Of a stretch of DNA of 64,000 nucleotides, positions 34,361 to 47,138 are shown one piece after another. The translations under genes were made by a program, and so were the position numbers. Position 1 is the first letter of the stretch; each line of letters starts with the position of its first letter. Origin of the DNA: Macrocybe gigantea (Eukaryota > Basidiomycota > Agaricomycetes > Agaricales > Callistosporiaceae); assembly GCA_011319805.1 (NCBI GenBank), contig SJRY01000068.1:248001-312000 (forward strand), given 5' to 3'. The notes under the pieces are model-generated. The model did not search any database. It saw only the letters and a program-made list of their open reading frames with translations, and was not told the DNA's origin.

Positions 34361-37300
34361 ATGTCCGGTGTTGCCCCTACTCCATACCACCAGGACATCC
34401 AGAATGATATTGGCGCGCTGAACCCCGCATCGACACCCCTCTTGGCCCATCCCACCGATATATCTACAGGCTTCCTTCCTCCAGTCTCTGCTGCTCTACC
34501 GCCTACCACTCTGCAACCTCAGATGCTCCAAGAACCCCCCGCGACGTTTGTGGCCATGGCCGATGTCCCTGCTAGTACCTCTACAGCCACGAACACGATG
34601 GTTGTCGCCATGCCGGACGTCTCGCCACCTGTATACATGACTCCGATGGAAAACATCGTGCCCCGATCACATGCTCGAGCGCCCCCTCCGGGCTTCCTCA
34701 CAGATCTCTCCGCGTGTAACCAGTTCCCAATGGTGTCAGCTGTAGAGAATTCCATGAGATTGGACGTGTCACCGTCAAACCATTCATTGACTATTTCTCC
34801 GTCTCAATCACAAGTCTCCTCTCCCTCCGCTCATGGATCTTCGTCATCGTATAGCGTAGGTGTCACATCTTCTCTTGAGTCAGCTCTAGAGCAATCTGGT
34901 CTCTCTCTTCTCCAGAGTCGCGCGAATACTTCCGTCTCTCCCGTAGCTGTGCCTTCTTCGTTTATCCCACTCCCCTCTCCCAATCAGCCTGCGATTCTCC
35001 CAGCCTTTTCTACGTCTGAGGCTGCAGTCACCAAAACCGAAGAAATCCTTACCGAACCTGAACCCCATATCATTCTTGGTGACATGCTCGAAGAGTAAAG
35101 CCATCACTGTCGAATATGAAATGCTCTATTAATGTTTCTGCCTTGTTAGTATCGTGAAAACAGCGAGCTCTGCTCGCGATGCTTGCAAGATGCGCCATGG
35201 CGCCGAAGCCAGCTCAAAGCTCGATGAGCTCAAAGAGCGCATATCACAAGTCTCACAAATGTTCGCAGGCTTAATGGCCGGATTATCTTTGTCAGACAGA
35301 ACCTTTACTGCGCCATATGCAACGCCCATGCAGTCTCCGCCTGCACTCACTGAGCCCCAGACGATTAACTTCCCTCCCGTTCCTGTGGCGACTGCGAATA
35401 TCGCAGCTTCGCCAATGGAGTTCACCGATGTTTCTGGCCTTTCCGATCAATCGCGCAAGCGTTGCGCTTCTGAGTTCGTCGAACACCGCACCGTCAAGGC
35501 GCCAAAGAGAGAGGCTCAAGATGATGATACTCTTTCCTTACCGGTAGCTGAGCCCCCATCAGCCGTCGATCCTACATTCGCAATGCCAAGCATACCGTCT
35601 CTGTCGATGGCCGCAAGCATGCCGATACCCATACCACCGTCGTCGCAACCGTCGTCGAGGCCACCTACTCCTAACTCCTTCAACGCACGTACACCGTTCA
35701 GTCCCACCAAGCCATCGTCCGGTCTTTCAATGTTCCCTCCCTTTTTACCTGGCGGTTCTGCGTCTATGGATTTTGCACCCAGCATCCCTACACCTCTGAC
35801 GTCCGCGCCACCTCAAGTCTTTCCTCCCGTTCAAGCATGGCCTGAGCCTGTTATCCAGCAGAGACACCATCATTCTCTATCCACGGGTTCGTTGACTACC
35901 ATATTACCCACTATAGCACCTGTGTCTCCCGGCATAACTGAAAACTTCACGGCGCCTCCAGTAGGCCAAGTCTCCGTTCCTTCGGCGACTCCTGCTACCA
36001 TTGCAACGTCAGTGAACTCTCCGATAGGCAGGATGTCCAGATCGGGTTCAATCAGTGGCGCGTTCCCGACTACTTACAATTTCACCTACAAGGAATCACT
36101 TTCTGATACTGCCGGGTCGTGGTCGGGCAGAGTTCAGCCACAGACACCATCTTCCCAGACAACCTCTCCATGGTTTGGAGGGAATGATAAAGCGGCTTCA
36201 TCCGGTTCTCCCATCCCGACAGAGAAAACTACTACAAACATCACTCTTGCTTCATCGAGGAAATTGCCGTTCGGCCAGGAAGATGAGGACGAGGACGATG
36301 GCGATTCTGATGAGAATGATGGCAACACGACGAAAGCTATTCAACCAGTAAGGCGTTCTTTCGTAAATTCGAACACGTTCATCTGAATTGCACCCTAGTC
36401 GTCATCCGACGCGCCCTCGAGCAGCGGCAGTGGCACCAATCCAGCCCATCATCTGATGTACCAGCGGAGTATAGAGTCGAAGTCGATCGCATCTTCTTTG
36501 AATATCTGAATAAAATATGTTCAAACTGTAATGGGAATTTTCAATTCTGTCAGTCTGCATTACTAACCAGCTTGCCCTCGTAGTGGATGCGACTGATTCA
36601 AAAGGAGAGCCCATCCACCAGACTCTCATGGCGAAGAAAATGCAACGTTTGGATGAATCGCCCGATTTCCGGCCTTTTAAATTCCGGATACAGGCATTTA
36701 CGCTTGCTTTCCTGGAAGAGGTGAGTAAATATACTGAGATTTTGTTTCTTATGGAACCCTAACTCTTTCTCTTACCATTTTTCAGCTAGCACGGCAAGGA
36801 TACCCAGAGGAAAAAATTCCGATGAAAAAGGTGTGTTGATTGTGATCTACTTTCCCTAAAAGAGGCCAACACCACGAGGTACAGATCCGCAATTATTTGT
36901 GGAGGCAGCAATATATTCTGCGCTTTAATGAGGATGGCAAAAAAGCCAAGTCAAAGGGGAATCATATTTGGAACATTGAGGCAAAAAAGGCCGGTGATGG
37001 GAAGTGGGAGTTCCGCCCCTTCCACAGGAAGTTGGCAGGATCCCCTCCCAGTGTTGCATACTGCGGGTTGAAATGGTCGTGGACTCCGCGTGTTTGGGAT
37101 CCCCAAGCGTCCTGGCAGAACGTACCTGTTGAATATAGTTCCCCTAACCTGCCATCTTGGCTTTCGTGGAAAGATGACATTCTTTCTGGTATCCCTCCGC
37201 CTGATGCTGAAAGCTGTACAATCACTGTTAATGCCAAGGTATGCAGTGACATTCGCGAAATGTCGACGTTGTCGGGTCGCTAACATCATGCGCTTAGTAT

Positions 37301-38138
37301 GTTTTGGATGGCCAAGAAGGCCACCTATCCCATACCTTCCACCTCACCATTGCTCCGATGAACTCGGTTGATACTACGACTTTCTCTCGGTCGCGACGGC
37401 CATCACTCGCAGGTGATCCTCCAAAACGAAGTACGAGTGATTCAGCTTTGTTCCAAGCCGTGCAACGGTGTGTTACTTAAAATACTGCCTCTTTTTTCAC
37501 CTTATCCTTGTCGCAGGACGAAACCACGCACGTCTCCTTCCGTCGGAGACCCGGAATCGCCCAATCACCGAGTGATACGCGTCCTCCAGAACGTCGCACA
37601 ACGCGTCACCGAAGAAGCCGAGTCGCAGCTCGTCTTGGCTTCTCCTCCGCGGATTAATTTCCAGGATCTCGTAAAGCAAAAGCATGTCATAGAGCAGACA
37701 GTTGAAGCCTACGATAAAGCCATATCTGGACAGACACCCCCTCAGGGCCGCCGGCTGGCTGTAGCAGCACAAAACGTTGTCGTTCAGGCAGCCCACTCCG
37801 TCATCGCTGATCGCACTGTCGCGGGCGGCGGCATCCCCGTGCCGCAGTCTGAGACGACAGCTATCAAGAGCGTCACCGTCAGTGAGCTGACCGACGCTAC
37901 GCAGGACGCTATCGCGGAGGCTGTGAAAAGAGAAGGGACGGAATCCTCAGAAGTCGACATCATTGTAGCCGCGACTTCGATATTAAAGTCACGCACTCCC
38001 GGGAGCCCTTCTACAGCCGATCCACCACCCGTCCTCGGTCAGCAAGCGAGGTCACACTCGACAGGCACCGTGCCCAGGCTGATGACGGCCAGCAATTATC
38101 CACCACCAGCCTTGCCGCCTTTGACGGAGTATGTATGA
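34361..38138 (+). CDS. Large conserved fungal protein of unknown function
   Basis: Start ATG at 34361 (MSGVAPTPYHQDIQNDIG). A long Ser/Pro/Thr-rich N-terminal half is joined by the intron 35092-35150 to KLDELKERISQVSQMF. The structured centre follows: VVIRRALEQRQWHQ, YRVEVDRIFFEYLNKICSN, LMAKKMQRLDESPDFRPFKF, FTLAFLEELARQGYPEEK, YLWRQQYILRFNEDGKKAKS, FRPFHRKLAGSPP, YCGLKWSWTPRVWDPQ and LPSWLSWKDDILSG. The last third is Ala/Val/Ser-rich. I recall this centre as conserved in mushroom-forming fungi but know no function. The disordered flanks and basic patches suggest a nuclear regulator, which is inference. A single G at 36348 where GG is expected would restore both the donor and the frame into VVIRRALEQ. 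Confidence 0.78.
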
Positions 38139-38355
38139 ATCGTTCTCGATCCCTTTCTTTTCGCATAACTTGGGACAAATGTGTTTACTTCCTTGAATTT
38201 CCTCGGGCTTTTGGGACTACGTATTTGTGACATCTCCTTGAAATTGACAATTGTCTCCTGACCTTTCGTAGATGACGATTCAGTGTACAATTTTCCTTGC
38301 TGGGTTCTTAGGGGCAAGAGCAGAATATCTCATTGTATGTATGTTGACCTTCACG

Positions 38356-41300
38356 CTACGTAAGTCTGCCGCCACACATTTCGCATGTGTGTGCCGCATC
38401 GTCGTTTAAGAATGTGCATGCAGAACACGCCTTTCGGACATCGTCATTGACTGCCTTTACGACGCTCGCCGTTGATCCAACGAGGACGGTACCACTGAAT
38501 GCTAGCCCCTCCCGCATCCATCCAGCTCCTTCAACTTGCGAATCGGAATGGAGGTCCAAGTCTTCTGCAAGCTGTTCCAATTCCAAGATATCTCGAGCAA
38601 AGATGTTAAGAGATTCGATGGTCGCGTCATTGTCGTCGAGTTCCTTTCCGTGATGAAATAACTTCTGGTGAATGGTCGGGATCTGATGTTCATCCTGCAG
38701 CTTCAAGGAAGGAAGTATTAGACGTAGGTGTATGGAAAAGATATCGGAAACCAACCATGATTTTGACGTCCTTCACTGTGGTCGACTTCGACACCTGCAA
38801 CTTCATGTTCACATCTCTCTTTCGTCCACGCAGTCGTCTGGATGACTGACGCGCGTATGTTCTGTATGCAGTTTTTCCGGTCAGGGCAATTTGTAATTCA
38901 CGACGTCGCACAGTTAGGTCGGTTGTGATCCAATCAGTCCTCCTGTTTCGCGGCATGAGAATGTGGATTGCCTAAGAGATTATATAAATGAATAACTACC
39001 TTTTGATGCGACATGAATCGCAAACAGGGATCCGATGCGCCAGTTTGTGCGGCATGTCATTCTCTGTCGCAGACACTTCAACGTCAATTAACGGGCTGCC
39101 TGGATAGCTATGGTGATTTAGTTACAGCCCTCACAAGTCGGGTAAATAACGTACTAGCTTTCTAAAGTATCCCAGTCAGATCGTTTGACAATAACGAAAA
39201 ACGATTCAAAATCCGACACGCAATTCGGATCAATAACTAGACGATTATGTTCACACTGCAACGACTGGGTAGCAACCGAATCTGGTCTTTTGTGTTCTGC
39301 AGGCCGGTCAATCCATTGCTTCCATGAATCGAAAAATTCCAGGGGTATAATTGCATAAGCTTGTGTGTCATCCGAGAGCGACTGAACAGATAGACGATTA
39401 TCATACATATCGAGCAGCTTGGACTGAGGAATGATGAAATAAATGCACAACAGAACATAGCGAGCTCACGCACCTTTTCATCATCAGCTTGTTTTCGAAG
39501 TCTTTTCTTCTCTTCTCCAGATACAAAGCTCATGGTTGTACATATAGGACACGGTTCTTCATCAGTCGATGGAGGTTGCCAGGAAGGATATAATATTTTC
39601 AAAAACGCGGTTTCCTACAACCCTGAAATTGAAGAGAGGTCTGTATAGTTGAAGTTAACTGACCTCGGCCGAGATTCTGCGACGATTCCTCAGATTGACC
39701 GTCAATCTCTCGTGTTCACAGATCACATCATCCAGATAATTCTCAGCTCCAGGAGCTGGGTCGTCCTGTGAGATGGTATGCATCTTGGGTTTTGACATTC
39801 TCCAATCTCCATGCGCATTTCAGCATTCCGTGTCTCAAGTCGGTGGTGCAATGCGAACCTTTGAGCCAGGTTGTCGAAATCCAAAAACCTCTACTGTGAA
39901 GATCAGCCCTCGGTAGCTGATCGAACTCAGCGACTAGGCGTGGGTGTTCAATCTGATAAAGCCGGTCTGTTAGGAAAGTCAAAGAATTCATCAAAGGGAG
40001 TGAGTAGAGCCTGAGGAAAATAGAATTACCCTTAAACTGGGCTATTATGCATTCGGCGCAGACATCGTCCGGCTTCAGACGCGGCTCAAACACATAGCCA
40101 GTCTTAACTTCGATCTGATGGACAGCTTGCTAGAACTTGGTTCAAACGATTGCCTCATAGAACTTCCACAGTAATTCATACTTGTTTAATTCGCTTGAAA
40201 TCATTTGCTCTGGTGGGATCCAAGCGTTGATGGCAACATAGTATGTCCTTCAACGAAATGGATCGAAGAGCTGCATCGTGCGCTGCATCTCGCTGATCGT
40301 TCATCTCAGAAAAGACGAAACAATCGCGCAGCCATGTTGTAAGTGCTTGTCGGCTGACAATCTGGCAGTCCTGCGATGATGCGGTAAGCACTGTATGAAT
40401 ACATTTTTATGCCGAGCTTACTTCAGTTGTTGAACTGACATTCCACTCTCGATAAATCTTCATAATCATTTCCCTCCGTTTTTCAAAGGATGCATGGCAT
40501 TTGTTCTTCCTGAACCAGTACTCAGTCATGAGCTTTCACATATACCAGTAACGTCGCACCTTTCCTCATATACCTTACAAGCGTCGGTGTGCGCAGTATT
40601 CAATTGGTCCACAATCTTCTCCGCACGAAAAGGAATAATGTTCACATTGCCACGCGGGTCTCCAGGTGCTAATTTACCGCAAAGCTCTGTTCCTCTTCTC
40701 GCGTAAATTAGCATATAAGCATCTTTTGAAACCACACTGGCGTCCATAATTTTCCAGTCACCTTCATTGGAGGCTTGCGAGGATAAAAATGTGTACCTGT
40801 TTCGCTCGGTCCCATTATCAGATTCACCCCTATAAGACGACCCTTCGATCAAGATTGTAGGTTGGCTGGAACATCCTCATCCACGCATCAATATACTCAC
40901 CATTACGTTTATCCTTTCTCTGGGGATCTTCAGTCTTGCTGTATTGGACGATTCAGCAATGATTCGTGGGGTCCTGAGAGCCATAATCACCTGACGTCCT
41001 TTGCCTTGTTCAACTTCGAGAAATCAATAGGCATGACAGCTTCGTCGCTGAATTGATACCAATTACGGGTCCTGTCAAAGCTCAATACAGATATTCCATG
41101 ATGATGAGAGAGGCACATACGTGATATCGAAGACCTGAGCCTCATAATGTCCATGGTATGCACTTAGACCTTTGTGCAACAGAACTCCACGCAACTCATA
41201 GATTTGGGCCTCAGAACAGTCTCCCGCACCATCATTTGCGCACATGTACTGGCCCATGTCGAGCACTTCTGGAAATGATATAATGTGTTTGAGTTTCCTG

Positions 41301-42787
41301 CGTGCCATCGTAGATACGTCATAAATGAAACGAAGCAATGAAAAGTGAAGGACTGGTGGTAACGATTGAATTCTTGTCGTCCGAGTCGCCTCTTGGAGTG
41401 TGGAACATTGACCACAGAAGTACCTTCATGATCGTAAGCCACTGGTAGTATGATACAGTATATGCATCACACACCTATTCTCGCCAGCCAGAATTTCTGG
41501 CTCTAGGCTGGCTTTTATCCTATCTTCTAAGCGCACATTACCCTGATATGACTTTTAACTCGAACTCGCGTATTTGCACTGAGATCTGTGACGAACCTCG
41601 AAATTGATCTCCATTTCAAGAAAATCGCAACTTGTTTCCGATTGATACTGACAGTGACGACATCTTGTCGTAAAGATGTACCGTCCCTGAAACTGCGCGC
41701 AATCAATGAGACACTCATAAACGTGCAAAGGCATATTACCTGATCCGTTATTAGAGATTTCAGAGCCGGGTCATCTTGTTTCCTGAATTCCGCATCCAGA
41801 TGAGAGATAAACAGCTTCGAAAATCTTTTGAAATGGAGTGAGGTCGAATATGAACAACGAAAAAAGCTTACTCCTGGGCATCTTGCTGCTCGGACGTTGG
41901 AAGCTTCAAGCTTTTTACGAGATCGGAAGGATCATACACCTTACGAATTCCTGCTTGCAAAGCTGCGAACGTCACTTGAAGTTGGAATATTGGTGAATCC
42001 TGATAATAAATATAATCAGAGCGAAACTGCACGAGGATGGAACGAACCTACATCTGCTGGCTTTTCGTCGGAGAGCTGACAAGCGTACACGCCATCACGA
42101 AAAGGGAGATTCTGGTACCAAACCTGCACGGGCAGCAATATTAGACAAGCAACAGACTCAGACAGTTGTTGTACCTGTAGAAACGCGTTGGCATAACATG
42201 TAGCACCAAGGTTCTTCATTCGTTGAGTGAATTATGTTTTATGGGCACGTAAGAAAAATTCACTCTGAGTCCAACAGGTATGCCTGGCTGCCTTGTATCT
42301 AAAGCAGGGTCGTCCTCAAATTTGGTCGCCTTTAGAAAGGACCTCACGGCCTTCTCTGTCATGGGGGTTGAAATCATTTTAGCATATCACTATGGACATA
42401 AGCATTACCTTTTTTTTCCCATTGGTCTTGACCGACATAATTTAGGCAATTTGGGTTGGACTTGCATTCTTTCGAAGAGCATAACGGAGGAGGCTCGTCG
42501 TCGATGACTATGATGTCCAGTTCATCTACGTCGATGACCTGCTGGGCATCGATAGCCAATAGACCGATGTCGTATTGATTACTGCAGAACGGATGTCCAT
42601 TCCTAGTGGAAAGGCCACACGCCACGAGACGGTGCTCAGGAGTAATTCCGGTGATGTCAACCACCTCTGAACCAACCCAATCCCAAGGCCGGCAATGATT
42701 TCCGGCTGGCGTGCTCCGTCTCGATTTTCCACCGGGCACCAAACCCTGACCAGGTGTTGAGATGCGTCGTTTTCGTTTCTGAGGCAT
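38356..42787 (-). CDS. Ubiquitin-specific protease, USP48-like
   Basis: The ATG at 42787 opens MPQKRKRRISTPGQG. The catalytic domain begins NLGATCYANAFLQVWYQN (Cys box), with FAALQAGIRKVYDPSDLVKSL and LPTSEQQDAQEF. A zinc site has GRYIFTTRCRHC and YHCSTC-type pairs. The His box is LSAYHGHYEAQVFD, then WYQFSDEAV and AYMLIYARRG. The C-terminus has a ubiquitin-like fold (VSKSTTVKDVKIMLQDEHQIP, LFHHGKELDDNDATIES) and a RanBP2-type finger (KACSACTFLNDDAAHTCEMCGG). USP domain plus C-terminal UBL matches USP48; the finger is an addition. It cleaves ubiquitin from proteins. More than 15 exons; I have not resolved every junction. Confidence 0.9.
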
Positions 42788-42902
42788 GAGATTCACAGAA
42801 AAGAGAAAGACGAATTGCTAGTCAGAGAGAAATTTGTACTTGTGTACGCGACAATCATACATCCTCCACGGCACCGCCTCGAAGTTCGCTTGCCTCAGCT
42901 CA

Positions 42903-45316
42903 ATGGAGACCCCCCATAATAATGATGGGAAATGGTCGAATATTCTCAGTAAATTCAAGGGTCGTACTACGGGCAGTGAAAAGAGGATTCAACGGCGGAG
43001 AGCAGTAACCAAGCTCATTACTCGACGTTTTCAGCTATTGCGGTATCTCATATTGTTGACCACTTGGACGCCGACCTTACATTCAACTCAGGCTACTGCT
43101 ATTCTGTTTCGGTTATATATGGATGCTCCTCATACCTACATCCTTGCTCGAGAGAGGAACTTATATGGACGAGAACGCCATCCAGCCTGGTCAAGTAAGT
43201 TGTCCGCTGTTATGCTTGTCACGGTCGTGTTTGAAGCCTCCTCTCCTCTTGACAGGTCAAGACATACTGGGATTGGGCAGAAGTACATACCGCGGACAAG
43301 TACCTTGATCAATTAGAAGTGCTACGAGACGCAAATGCTACAAATAAGCAGTAAGTACTTATCATGAGGTTATTTCCTAGAGATAACAGAACGTCCCATA
43401 GAAAGGCTCACTTTTTGAAAACCGAATTTCAGAAAATGGGTCTTTTTGCCGCTACGCAAAGATATCGATTCCTGTCAACAGTTCGTGACCCATTTCTCTG
43501 CAGTGAGCATTTTGTCTAACAATTCCTCAGGATACTGAAGGAGAGAATACCTACGCCGTCTTGTCCTCTCCTAGAGCGTCTGGTACAGAAGCAATGGTAA
43601 TCAGTGCGTCTTGGTTAAGCAACGCCACTGGGGACACTTTGCCAAACCTGCGTGGCATATCAACTGTCCTGGCATTGGCCAACTTTCTGAAACGTCAGTT
43701 AATGCACACTATTGGATCCCACGGAATATTCAGTGAATGATGACGGCAGGTTACTCGTTATGGGCGAAGGACATCATCTTCGTTGTGAGCGATGGTTATA
43801 TGGAGGGCATGCATGCTTGGCTGACCCGGTATCACGATGCCGCGCAATCTAGTGAGCCATCTTGCTTGTATGCGCTGCAGTCTATGTTCTCAATGCACCA
43901 GGTTTATTCTCCGAGAGCCTGGAAATCCCATCCAGTGTAATTTGGACTGCTCTCAACATTGATTACCCTGGTCATTCTTTTTCTCATTTAGGCATCTACT
44001 TTGGTTAGTCGTGAACTATTTGCGACGCAGCATGTGTTGATCCTAAATGCCATTCAGAGGGTTTAAATGGTCGTCTTCCTAACCAAGACCTTCTCAACGC
44101 ATTTGAACGAATTGCGCGCTACACCGGAGGTGTACCAGTAGTGCTGTACGACCAGACGCATAAGTTGAAGCGCTACAGTCCTACGCCAAAGTCGTTCACG
44201 CTATGGCAGAAACTTTCCAAAGAGTTAGCAGACTGGCCTTCCCAATCAAAGCAAGTCATGCGTCACGTCATGTACCAAGCCCGAGGTCAATCAAGCGGTG
44301 TCCATGGCCTCTTCCATCAGCGAGTCGCACCCTCTCGATGGTTTCATTAGACTTGTAACTTATTGTTCTGAAGGTTCCGCATAGACGCGTTTACGATGTT
44401 CGCCGTACCCGCAACTGGTCCCCATGGATTCCACGCCTTGGGCCGGTATGTGAAATCTTGTTATTGATGGAGAATTTTGACCCATGGTGTCATCTAGTAT
44501 CGTCGAATCCACGCTGCGGAGCATGAACAATCTTCTTGAACGCCTTCATGCGTCATTCTTCTTTTATTTAATGACGGGGCCTGAACACTTCATCAAAATT
44601 GGTGGTTATCTTCCGAGTGTGGTACTCATCAGCATCGCCATGATGTTCGGGGGTCTCAGGGCCTGGGTTGATGCAGCATGGGTGCGCGTCGGCGAGCATG
44701 CCGAAAAGGTGGAAAATGGGGGATGGGCAAGACGACGTCGCCCGGTTATGCCGGTGCTCGCGATAATGACAGCAACGCATATCCTTGGCGCAACCCTTTT
44801 TCTGGTCCTCTGTGGACCACCGTTCTTAATGGAATTTACAGTAAGGACTGCAGCAAAACATTCAGCCATCTCACATGACTTACAGTGTTACAGTTTCTAC
44901 GGCAGATTGTGTTCGGCGTCCTCTCCTTGGCACCCCTGTTTATTATCCCTTCGTCTGAAGCTTCGACTGAGGAGCGGAGTTCCTATTCGACAGTACTCAA
45001 GGCCTTCAACCTTTTCCTTGCGTCAACCGTGATCTCAATCATCGTCGTGCTAAACTTCTCTCTTGCAGCTGTGCTTGCTGTATTGTGGGGACTTCCTCTA
45101 TCTCTATCCACTTCCCAAGGGCGCATTTTCTCTCGCATTATACGATACCTGATCTGCATAGGTCTTGGTCTAGGATGGCTTGTGTTTTTCCCTGGAGAGA
45201 TTCTGAAGGCAATGCTGGACTGGCAAATGTACTCCGTCTGGTTTGCGCCCTTCGTCTGCACGGTTTATATGCCATTATTCATGCAAGCTGGACTTGTTTC
45301 TATGCTACCTGCCTGA
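42903..45316 (+). CDS. GAA1: GPI transamidase subunit GAA1
   Basis: Start ATG at 42903 (METPHNNDGKWSNILSKFKG). A basic segment precedes the first membrane helix LLLFCFGYIWMLLIP. The lumenal M28-peptidase-like domain follows: LLERGTYMDENAIQPGQVKTYW, ADKYLDQLEVLRDANATN, YAVLSSPRASGTEAMVISASW, DIIFVVSDGYMEGMHAWLTRYH, LNIDYPGHSFSHLGIYFEGLNGRLPNQD and AFTMFAVPATGPHGFHALGR. Several membrane helices close the protein. GAA1 binds proproteins and the GPI lipid in the ER transamidase complex. Introns fit well and no frame break was found. Confidence 0.95.
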
Positions 45317-45381
45317 TACTACAATTGACTGTATAGTCTGTACCAACTCATTGAATGGAAGAGACTCGAAGACGAGATGCA

Positions 45382-47090
45382 TCAATCCACCTCCATTGCA
45401 GCTGCTCGGTTGTCTGACCCGAACAGATCTGCGTCACTGTCGCTCTGCTCGGCGTTATTATCATGTCCTTCGGCATCCATGTCAGCATCCATTGATATAC
45501 CCTCTTTCTTCATTCGTTGCTTCTCCTTCAGTTCATCGCGCTGTGCAAGTTTCATTTCCAAATCTGCTGTCAGCTTCTTGAGGGCGTCTTCAAATCGTTT
45601 CTGTTTTCAATGTCAGTTAAGAAAAAAATGAAAGCAATTGTAGAACGACGAACCTTGATTAACGGATTTGCGGAACTTGCAATCTCCCTCTCCTTCTTGG
45701 CGACAGCGGCTTCCAAGTCCCTAATCTCCTCGTTGAGGAGCTTCCTTGCTTGGACATCGTCATCATCTTCGTCTTCATCCTCATCTTCCTCGCTCTCGTC
45801 TTCGTCCTCCTCTTCTTCATCGCCTTCCTCTTCCTCCTCGTCACCTAACGCTTGATCCAGCTCTGCAGCAAGCTCCTCATCTATGTCCGCTTCGACGCCC
45901 TCGTCTTCGTCTTCCTCTCCATCTTCCACCGCATATTCTCCAGGTGTCTGAGACTCGCCTAAGTCGGATATCGCTGGCGTGGGCGCATCGAGCGCTTCTT
46001 CGCGTTCGATAAACTCCGAATCGGAGAGATCGGGATTCACATTATCAAGCACCTCTGCAGAATGAGGTAGTGCAGATAAACATAGACAAGTAAATAACGT
46101 ACCATATCTAACCTCGGTGGCTAGTGCGTCTTGATCCAATAGCCTCTCCACCTCCTGTTCCACGCTTTCTATTGTCTGAAGTATTGGTTGAAATCGGGAA
46201 CGTTGAACTCTTCGGATGTACTTACCCTCCTATTGACCCTTTTCCGAAATCGTCGCTTACGAGCATGGTGCAATGGGGGAGTGATGCCATGAGGCCAGAT
46301 AAACTCGTCGACATTGATGTTCTTCTGGTGGGCCACCTGCTCCTCGCTGTTGACCTTGTCTTCAACGACGAGCATCTGTTGTGAAAACGAAAGACCGCGG
46401 AAAGTTAGCAAAACAGACAGACTGCGTTATAGGCATATAACCACGCGACCTGGCATATGTCTGCAACCTTGAACATTTGCTTGTTGTCCAAGGTCTTTTG
46501 AGACTCAATGATACATGGAAGGTCCACAAGCTTGGCGGAGTAAGTGTTATTTCCCATGTGAAAGACGGCTCGCCGAGAGTCTGGCCGTCGATGTCAGCAC
46601 TTGGACGCATCGGAAGATTCATGCTAGAGCTCACCTTTAAATTTGAACCAAACGTCGTTGGCGACTTCCCTGGCGGCCACCATCTTCCTCAACTTCTCAA
46701 GGTCCTCTCCGAGTGGCAGCCTTAGTATGAACTGTTCCTCAAACGTGAGGTCTTCGTCATCCGAGTCCAGCTCGCGATCATACGGTCCAAGGAAGGACAT
46801 TCCCCCAGCCATCGCCGCCGCCTTTTCGCTCAACTTCAGCTTCAGCTTAGGCTGCGGCTTTGCTTTGGCCGTTGACGACCGCGTCGTGCGCTCCGAGTTC
46901 TCCTGAGACATGTGGGTCGAGCTTCGTAGACGCGAAGACGGGGATGGGATCTTTCTGCTACATTTGGGCGACTCGACGAAGCTGTGGCATTACTGGGCGT
47001 TTTTGGCACATTCTGCACAGGAATGTGTTGAGGAACAAGCTGCGCGTTCGCAAGTTCAACATCGTCAACGACAATAAGGTCGTCGTCCAT
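45382..47090 (-). CDS. TAF7: TFIID subunit TAF7
   Basis: The ATG at 47090 opens MDDDLIVVDDVELANAQ. The conserved N-terminal domain reads DEDLTFEEQFILRLPLGEDLEKLR, NDVWFKFK, AVFHMGNNTYSAKLVDLPCIIES, ADICQMLVVEDKV, and VDEFIWPHGITPPLHHARKRRFRKR. The C-terminal half is a long Asp/Glu stretch followed by a coiled coil (KLLNEEIRDLEAAVAKKEREI) and FEDALKKLTADLEMKLAQRDE. TAF7 binds TAF1 and restrains its acetyltransferase until initiation. The frame breaks at 46952-46954 (TTT on plus), upstream of the conserved domain. An ATG further in (MSQENSERTTRSS) lies after the break and is an alternative start. Confidence 0.92.
45755..45843 (-). repeat. Acidic trinucleotide-rich tract in TAF7
   Basis: GAG/GAA/GAC/GAT codons run almost without interruption and encode a poly-acidic linker. 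The opposite strand therefore shows a misleading Ser-rich frame. Confidence 0.8.
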
Positions 47091-47138
47091 GATTTTCGAT
47101 TGAAAGTTGAGGTACAGACGTGTGATGTCACGACCCTG

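Noticed and set aside
45517..45855. Ser-rich plus-strand protein
   Set aside because: It is the antisense of the acidic TAF7 codon tract; the Ser run is a by-product of GAN-rich codons.
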